This document shows positions 59,485 through 64,000 of a stretch of DNA of 64,000 nt, in pieces. The notes beneath the pieces are model-generated. The model saw only the letters and a list, made by a program, of their open reading frames with translations, did not search any database and was not told the DNA's origin. The stretch comes from Paracoccus lichenicola (GTDB lineage Bacteria; Pseudomonadota; Alphaproteobacteria; Rhodobacterales; Rhodobacteraceae). The stretch is taken from contig NZ_WMBT01000010.1 of the NCBI RefSeq assembly GCF_009708075.1, positions 62,001 to 126,000 of the forward strand, written 5' to 3'. Made by a program: the position numbers and the translations under genes. Position 1 is the first letter of the stretch, and every line of letters starts with the position of its first letter.

Positions 59485-60546
59485 ATGGAACGCACGCCAG
59501 GAACGCCTCGACCCACGCTGCCCCTTTCCAGGTCCGGGACAAGCCAGTCCTATTCCATAAGCGCGCTGTTCCGCAGGCCCGAGACCGGGGCCTTCGTGGG
59601 AATGGTGCTGGTCTTTCTCTTCTTTTCCTATTTCGGCTATGACCGGAACTTCCTGTCATCGTTCGGAACCTCGTCCTGGGTGAACATGGCCTCGACCATC
59701 GGGATCATCGCCATTCCGGTCGGCTTCCTGATGATCGCCGGGGAACTGGACATCTCGATCGGCGCGATGGTGCCCGCGGCCAAGATGTCCATGGCCATCG
59801 CCTGCGGCTATTACGGCCTGCCGATCGGGGTCGGCCTGCTTGTCACCTTCGGCATCGCCATCGCGGTCGGCTGGATCAACGGGATGCTGGTGACGCGCAC
59901 CAAGGTGCCGTCGCTGATCGTCACCCTTGCCACGCTGTTCGCGATTTCGGGCCTGACGCTGTTCCTGTCGCTGTGGCTGACCGACACCACCAGCCAGGCC
60001 CTCACCTCGCCGGCCTGGGCCAAGTTCGTCTTCGGCGATTACCACGTCTGGGGCTTCCAAAGCTCGGTGTTCTGGTGGATCGCCATCGCCATCGCGCTGT
60101 ATTACGTCCTGCACCTGTCGCCCTGGGGGAACTGGATCTTCGCCCTGGGCGGCGACAAGGAAAGCGCCCGCAACGCGGGGATCCCGATCGACAGGCTCAA
60201 GGTCTCGCTGTTCATCCTGACGGCCGTGGCCGCCGCCCTGTCCGGGGTGTGCGAAACCGTGCTGTCGAATTCCGCCACCACCACCACCAACTTCGCGCTG
60301 ATCTTCAACTGCATCATCGCGGTCGTCGTGGGCGGGGTGCTTCTGACGGGCGGGTTCGGGACGGTGGCGGGCGTGGTCTTCGGCACCGCCACCCTTGCGA
60401 TCGTGCAGCAGGGCATCGGCTACACGCCCTTCGACCGCAACCTCAGCTCGCTCATCATCGGCGTGCTGCTGCTGATCGCGGTCCTGATGAACGACACCTT
60501 CCGGGACCTGGCCACGTCGATGTCCACCGCGAGAAAGGCGAAATAG
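59485..60546 (+). CDS. sugar ABC transporter permease (RbsC-like)
   Basis: About 353 residues with roughly nine membrane segments. IPVGFLMIAGELDISIGAMV and VPSLIVTLATLFAISGLTLF are hallmarks of the RbsC/AraH permease family, and FALGGDKESARNAGIPIDRL is the cytoplasmic loop that contacts the ATPase. ATG 59485 is chosen because AAGGAT lies five bases upstream; ATG 59461 and 59479 are in frame. No RbsA-type ATPase gene follows: a terminator and a convergent regulator come next. Confidence 0.92.
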   Translation: MERTPGTPRPTLPLSRSGTSQSYSISALFRRPETGAFVGMVLVFLFFSYFGYDRNFLSSFGTSSWVNMASTIGIIAIPVGFLMIAGELDISIGAMVPAAKMSMAIACGYYGLPIGVGLLVTFGIAIAVGWINGMLVTRTKVPSLIVTLATLFAISGLTLFLSLWLTDTTSQALTSPAWAKFVFGDYHVWGFQSSVFWWIAIAIALYYVLHLSPWGNWIFALGGDKESARNAGIPIDRLKVSLFILTAVAAALSGVCETVLSNSATTTTNFALIFNCIIAVVVGGVLLTGGFGTVAGVVFGTATLAIVQQGIGYTPFDRNLSSLIIGVLLLIAVLMNDTFRDLATSMSTARKAK

Positions 60547-60595
60547 CGTTCCGGCGCCGGCCCGTTCACCTTTGCCCAAATATCCCGCAGGGGGA

Positions 60596-60622
60596 CCGGG
60601 GGACGTGAAGTCCCCCGGCTTT
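60596..60622 (+). terminator. terminator of the sugar ABC operon
   Basis: CCGGGGGAC (60596-60604), five-base loop, GTCCCCCGG (60610-60618), then CTTT. A perfect 9-base stem 50 bases after the permease stop. Confidence 0.75.
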
Positions 60623-60714
60623 CGCCAAGGCCGGCCGGGGTTCCGGCGACATCCCGTGCCGGACCGACGCCGCAGCAGGCGCGGGACCCGGGCGCGTCGC
60701 CCCCCCGGGAAGGG

Positions 60715-61479
60715 TCACGGCAACGGCCCGGACGCGCCTTCCCGCCGCCGCATCGCTTCCAGAAGGTCGCTGCGCGCGGTGCCGATCAGCGCCTCCATGG
60801 CGGCGCGCGCCCGGGCCGGCTGGCGCATCCGGATCGCTTCCAGCACCGCGCCGTGCAGGCCGATGGCATGGTCGAAGGTCTGGCTGTAGCGATTGGTCAT
60901 CTGGAGGCTTGCCAGCAGGCCCGCGCGGATGGCGATGGCGAACTGGCGAAAGACCCAGTTGCCGCAGGCGTCGATGATGGCGGCATGGAACTCCAGGTCG
61001 GCCTGGCTCCAGGCCTCGGTGTCGCGGCCTTCCGAGGCCACCATCCGCTCGAAGGCGCGGGCGATCTCGGCCAGTTCCGCCGCGTCCGCGCGGCTTGCCG
61101 CCATCTCTGCCGCCGCAGGCTCCAGCATCTGCCGCGCCTCGATCAGGGCAAGATAGAACCGGTCGCCCCGCGCATGGCGCATCGCCGCCTCGAGCACGAG
61201 GGGGTCGAGATAGTTCCACTGGGAATGCGGCATCACCACCGTGCCCGCCCGGGTGCGGGACCGCACCATGCCCTGGGCCGCCACGTATTGCATCGCCTCG
61301 CGCAGCGTGGTGCGGCTGACGCCATAGGCTTCCTGCAACTCGGTCTCGGTGGGCAGGGTCGCGCCCTCGGGCAGATCGCCCGACACGATGCGATCGACAA
61401 GCCCGGCCAGCACGCCGTCCATGACCTTCCGCTTCGTCCCGGGCCGTTCCAGCCCGCCCGTGCGCACCCCGTCATCCAT
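60715..61479 (-). CDS. GntR-family regulator, FadR subfamily
   Basis: A 254-residue regulator. The winged helix-turn-helix is at about residues 22-85 ([20 protein letters not shown]). The C-terminal FCD domain (about 105-235) has the [14 protein letters not shown] and [14 protein letters not shown] motifs with the Asp/His metal ligands of the group. It is divergent from the D-galactonate dehydratase gene and probably represses that operon, as DgoR does in E. coli. ATG 61479 (MDDGVRTGG) is the likely start; an open frame upstream is not family-like. Confidence 0.92.
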   Translation of the reverse strand: MDDGVRTGGLERPGTKRKVMDGVLAGLVDRIVSGDLPEGATLPTETELQEAYGVSRTTLREAMQYVAAQGMVRSRTRAGTVVMPHSQWNYLDPLVLEAAMRHARGDRFYLALIEARQMLEPAAAEMAASRADAAELAEIARAFERMVASEGRDTEAWSQADLEFHAAIIDACGNWVFRQFAIAIRAGLLASLQMTNRYSQTFDHAIGLHGAVLEAIRMRQPARARAAMEALIGTARSDLLEAMRRREGASGPLP

Positions 61480-61542
61480 GGCCGATCCGTCCCCCCCCCT
61501 TGCCGTGCCGCGCCAGCATACAGGATTGCCGCATGCAAAAAA

Positions 61543-61573
61543 GATCGTATTTAAGTTTACAATAAATACGATC
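61543..61573. promoter_or_regulatory. perfect 11-base inverted repeat, candidate GntR operator
   Basis: GATCGTATTTA (61543-61553) and TAAATACGATC (61563-61573), separated by nine AT-rich bases, in the 187-base gap between divergent gntR and galactonate dehydratase genes. It is the only AT-rich stretch of the gap and overlaps a TTTACA that could be a -35 box. It is a very good candidate for the operator controlling both genes. Confidence 0.65.
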
Positions 61574-61666
61574 AATGCTACTCCGGCTGCCGGCAGGGAG
61601 GCCAAGGGGGGACATTCCGGTGCGCATGTCGGCACGTATCCGAACGCAAGGGCCGGTGGCGGGCTG

Positions 61667-62815
61667 ATGCGCATCACCGCCATCAAGACCTTTCTGGTGC
61701 CGCCGCGCTGGTGCTTCGTGAAGGTGGAAACCGACGAAGGCATCGCCGGCTGGGGCGAGCCGGTGGTCGAAGGGCGCGCCGCCACCGTGGCCGCCCTGGT
61801 CGAGGAACTGTCCGACTATCTGATCGGCAAGGATCCGGGGTTCATCGAGGATCACTGGACGGTGATGTACCGCGGCGGCTTTTATCGCGGCGGCGTCATC
61901 CACATGTCGGCCATCGCCGGGATCGACCAGGCGCTGTGGGACATCAAGGGCAAGGCGCTCGGCCAGCCGGTCCATGCGCTTCTGGGCGGTCAGCTGCGCG
62001 ACCGCATCCGCGTCTATTCCTGGATCGGCGGCGACCGTCCGGCGGACGTGGCGGCGAACGCCAGGGCCGTCGTCGCGCGCGGCTTCCAGGCCATCAAGCT
62101 CAACGGCTGCGAGGAGATGCAGATCGTCGATACCAACGCCGCCGTGACGCGCGCGGTGGAAACGATCATGACCGTGCGCGAGGCGGTGGGACCCGACATC
62201 GGCATCGGCGCCGATTTCCACGGCCGCGTCCACCGCCCCATGGCCAAGGTGCTGGCGCGGGAACTGGACGCCGCCCGCCTGATGTTCATCGAGGAGCCGG
62301 TGCTGTCGGAAAACCGCGAGGCGCTCAAGGAGATCGCCAACCACACCTCCACCCCCATCGCCCTGGGCGAGCGGCTGTGCTCGCGGTGGGACTTCAAGGG
62401 GGTGCTGGCGGACGGCTATGTGGACATCATCCAGCCCGACCTGTCGCACGCCGGCGGCATCACCGAATGCCGCAAGATCGCCGCGATGGCAGAGGCCTAT
62501 GACGTGGCCCTGGCCCCGCATTGCCCGCTGGGACCGATCGCGCTGGCCGCCTGCCTGCAGATCGACGCGGTCAGCCATAACGCCTTCATCCAGGAACAGT
62601 CGCTGGGCATCCACTACAACCAGGGCAGCGACCTGCTGGACTACCTCGCCGATCCGTCGGTCTTCGCCTACGAGGATGGCTTCGTGCGCATCCCGCAGGG
62701 ACCCGGACTGGGGATCGAGATCGACGAGGAACACGTGATCCGCCGCGCGGCGGAAGGCCACCGCTGGCGCAACCCCGTGTGGAGGCACGCGGACGGCAGC
62801 CTGGCCGAATGGTGA
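61667..62815 (+). CDS. dgoD: D-galactonate dehydratase (enolase superfamily)
   Basis: A 382-residue enolase-superfamily enzyme. The galactonate dehydratase active-site set is complete and falls at the same positions as in E. coli DgoD: D183 and H185 ([14 protein letters not shown]), E209 (FIEEP), E235 (ALGERL) and H285 ([13 protein letters not shown]). It dehydrates D-galactonate to 2-keto-3-deoxy-galactonate, the first step of the De Ley-Doudoroff route. It starts an operon with TRAP transporter genes that should import galactonate or a related acid. No strong ribosome site precedes the ATG. Confidence 0.93.
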   Translation: MRITAIKTFLVPPRWCFVKVETDEGIAGWGEPVVEGRAATVAALVEELSDYLIGKDPGFIEDHWTVMYRGGFYRGGVIHMSAIAGIDQALWDIKGKALGQPVHALLGGQLRDRIRVYSWIGGDRPADVAANARAVVARGFQAIKLNGCEEMQIVDTNAAVTRAVETIMTVREAVGPDIGIGADFHGRVHRPMAKVLARELDAARLMFIEEPVLSENREALKEIANHTSTPIALGERLCSRWDFKGVLADGYVDIIQPDLSHAGGITECRKIAAMAEAYDVALAPHCPLGPIALAACLQIDAVSHNAFIQEQSLGIHYNQGSDLLDYLADPSVFAYEDGFVRIPQGPGLGIEIDEEHVIRRAAEGHRWRNPVWRHADGSLAEW

Positions 62816-62840
62816 AACGAAATCCGATGGGAGGATGCAG

Positions 62841-63857
62841 ATGATGAAACCGATGAGAACCTGGGCGGGCGCCGTGGCCGTCGCCGCCCTGCTGGCCGCC
62901 ACCGCCGGCGGCGCGCTGGCGCAGGACATCAAGGCCAAGCTTGGCCACGCCATGCCGCAGGAACATCCGCAGGCGCAGGCGCTCAACCGCTTTGCGGAGC
63001 TGGCAGGCCAGTACACCGACGGGCGCGTCGAGGTGAACGTGTATCACGGCTCGATGCTGGGCGGCGACGACAAGATGCTGCAATCCACGCAAAGCGGCAC
63101 GCAAGAGCTTTTCTATGGCTCGCCCGCGCCGCTGGCCGGCAAGGTCAAGGAAGTGCAGATCTTCGACTTTCCCTTCCTGTTCAACGACATGAAGGAAGTG
63201 GACGCGGTGACGCAGGGTCCCGTCGGCGACAGGATCTTCGAGATCATGAAGGACCATCACCTCGTGGGCCTTGCCTGGGGCGAGACGGGCTTTCGCCAGT
63301 TGTCCAACAACCGCCATCCGGTGGAAACGGCCGAGGACATCAAGGGCCTGAAGATCCGCGTCATGCAGAACCAGGTGGCGCTTGACACCTGGCAGGCCCT
63401 GGGCGCGAACGCCCTGCCCATGTCCTATGCCGAGGTGTTCACGGCCTTGGAAACCGGGGCGCTGGACGGGCAGGAAAACCCTTATGTCCACATGTACGCC
63501 AACAAGATCTTCGAGGTGCAGGACTATGGCACCACGACGAACCACGTCTATACGCCCTGCATGTTGCTGGCCTCCGACGAGTTCTGGGCCAAGCTTTCGC
63601 CCGAGGATCAGGCGGCCCTGGTGAAGGCGGGCAAGGAATCCATGGCCTACCTGCGCGAGCTGATGGAGAAAAGCAACGCCGACGTGGTCGCCAGGCTTGC
63701 CGAGGAAGGCATGGAGGTGAAGCCCATGCCCGAGGCCGAGATGGCCAAGCTGCGCGAGGCGGTCAAGCCGGTGATCGAGAAGTACAAGCCCGTCGTCGGC
63801 GCCGAGCTGGTGGACGAGGTGATGGCAACCATCCAGAAGGTCCGCGCCGGGAACTGA
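62841..63857 (+). CDS. dctP: TRAP transporter solute-binding protein (DctP family)
   Basis: A 338-residue periplasmic protein. After a signal peptide (MMKPMRTWAGAVAVAALLAA to LAQ) comes KLGHAMPQEHPQAQALNRFA, the usual DctP opening. The ligand-anchoring arginine lies in GLKIRVMQNQ (about residue 172) and MSYAEVFTALETGALDGQEN (about 195) is the family signature. It would bind D-galactonate or another sugar acid made available to DgoD. GGGAGG is six bases before ATG 62841; ATG 62835 and 62844 are also in frame. Confidence 0.95.
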   Translation: MMKPMRTWAGAVAVAALLAATAGGALAQDIKAKLGHAMPQEHPQAQALNRFAELAGQYTDGRVEVNVYHGSMLGGDDKMLQSTQSGTQELFYGSPAPLAGKVKEVQIFDFPFLFNDMKEVDAVTQGPVGDRIFEIMKDHHLVGLAWGETGFRQLSNNRHPVETAEDIKGLKIRVMQNQVALDTWQALGANALPMSYAEVFTALETGALDGQENPYVHMYANKIFEVQDYGTTTNHVYTPCMLLASDEFWAKLSPEDQAALVKAGKESMAYLRELMEKSNADVVARLAEEGMEVKPMPEAEMAKLREAVKPVIEKYKPVVGAELVDEVMATIQKVRAGN

Positions 63858-63868
63858 GGCGCGCGCCC

Positions 63869-63894
63869 CCCGCGGCCCGGAACGGGGCCGCGGG
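63869..63894 (+). other. intergenic hairpin between dctP and dctQ
   Basis: CCCGCGGCCC (63869-63878), six-base loop, GGGCCGCGGG (63885-63894), no T-run. Such a structure after dctP often raises binding-protein mRNA relative to the permeases. Confidence 0.6.
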
Positions 63895-63914
63895 ACCGGA
63901 CAGGGAGGGAATTC

Positions 63915-64000
63915 ATGTCACGTCTGTTCTTCGCCACGCTTGAGAACGCGCTCAAGGTGATGCTGGCGCTGATGGTGGTGCTGGTCTTCGGCAACGTCAT
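63915..64000 (+). CDS. dctQ: TRAP transporter small permease (DctQ family), 3' partial
   Basis: Only the first 28 codons are in the window: MSRLFFATLENALKVMLALM and the start of the first membrane segment (VVLVFGNV). The beginning, its position after dctP and the AGGGAGGGA ribosome site 6-8 bases upstream fit DctQ. A dctM gene is expected beyond the window. Confidence 0.85.
   Translation, partial: MSRLFFATLENALKVMLALMVVLVFGNV

Overview
The window is high-GC alphaproteobacterial DNA. Gene content and codon use point to a Rhodobacterales member, most likely Paracoccus-like (inference from families, not from a marker gene). It opens with the end of a plasmid-type parA and a complete parB, so the replicon is probably a plasmid, megaplasmid or chromid. 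No rRNA, tRNA, CRISPR array or intact insertion sequence was seen.

Region 1 (1-2.3 kb) is replicon maintenance: parA-parB and a VapBC-type toxin-antitoxin pair. Region 2 (2.5-33.6 kb) is the most unusual part. It is a complete Wzx/Wzy-type polysaccharide locus: ExoY-like initiating sugar transferase, WecG-like enzyme, two GT4 and three GT2 glycosyltransferases, Wzx flippase, Wzy-like polymerase, Wzz-like chain-length protein and a Walker-deficient BY-kinase-like partner. Interleaved with it are secondary-metabolite genes: a phosphopantetheinyl transferase, a 2140-residue type I PKS (KS-AT-KR-DH-ACP-TE), a 1550-residue NRPS (formyltransferase, half condensation domain, A domain interrupted by a luciferase-like monooxygenase, PCP), an A-PCP-TE protein, a GMC oxidoreductase and two paralogous SGNH-like exported proteins. 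The arrangement suggests an exported or surface polysaccharide carrying, or made beside, a polyketide/peptide group.

Region 3 (33.8-40.5 kb) has a complete branched-chain-amino-acid-type ABC operon (livJ, G, F, H, M on the minus strand), a divergent cis-prenyltransferase (UppS-like) and a membrane protein followed by a clear terminator. Region 4 (40.7-45.3 kb) is a scar zone: pieces of a transketolase, a TRAP DctP and a TRAP DctQ lie end to end before an intact sugar-phosphate isomerase and a dihydroxyacetone/erythrulose-type kinase, followed by a livG remnant and an intact livF. It looks like the debris of a tetritol/triose catabolic locus and of a second liv operon.

Region 5 (45.3-53.2 kb) holds a TetR regulator divergent from an N-methylproline-demethylase-like flavoprotein, then an RND efflux system with its own TetR regulator. 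Region 6 (53.5-64 kb) is catabolic: a LacI regulator with a self-sufficient P450-reductase fusion, a second LacI regulator divergent from a sugar ABC binding protein and permease (no ATPase gene seen), and a GntR/FadR regulator divergent from D-galactonate dehydratase and a TRAP transporter that runs off the end. Perfect inverted repeats sit at the starts of several of these operons.
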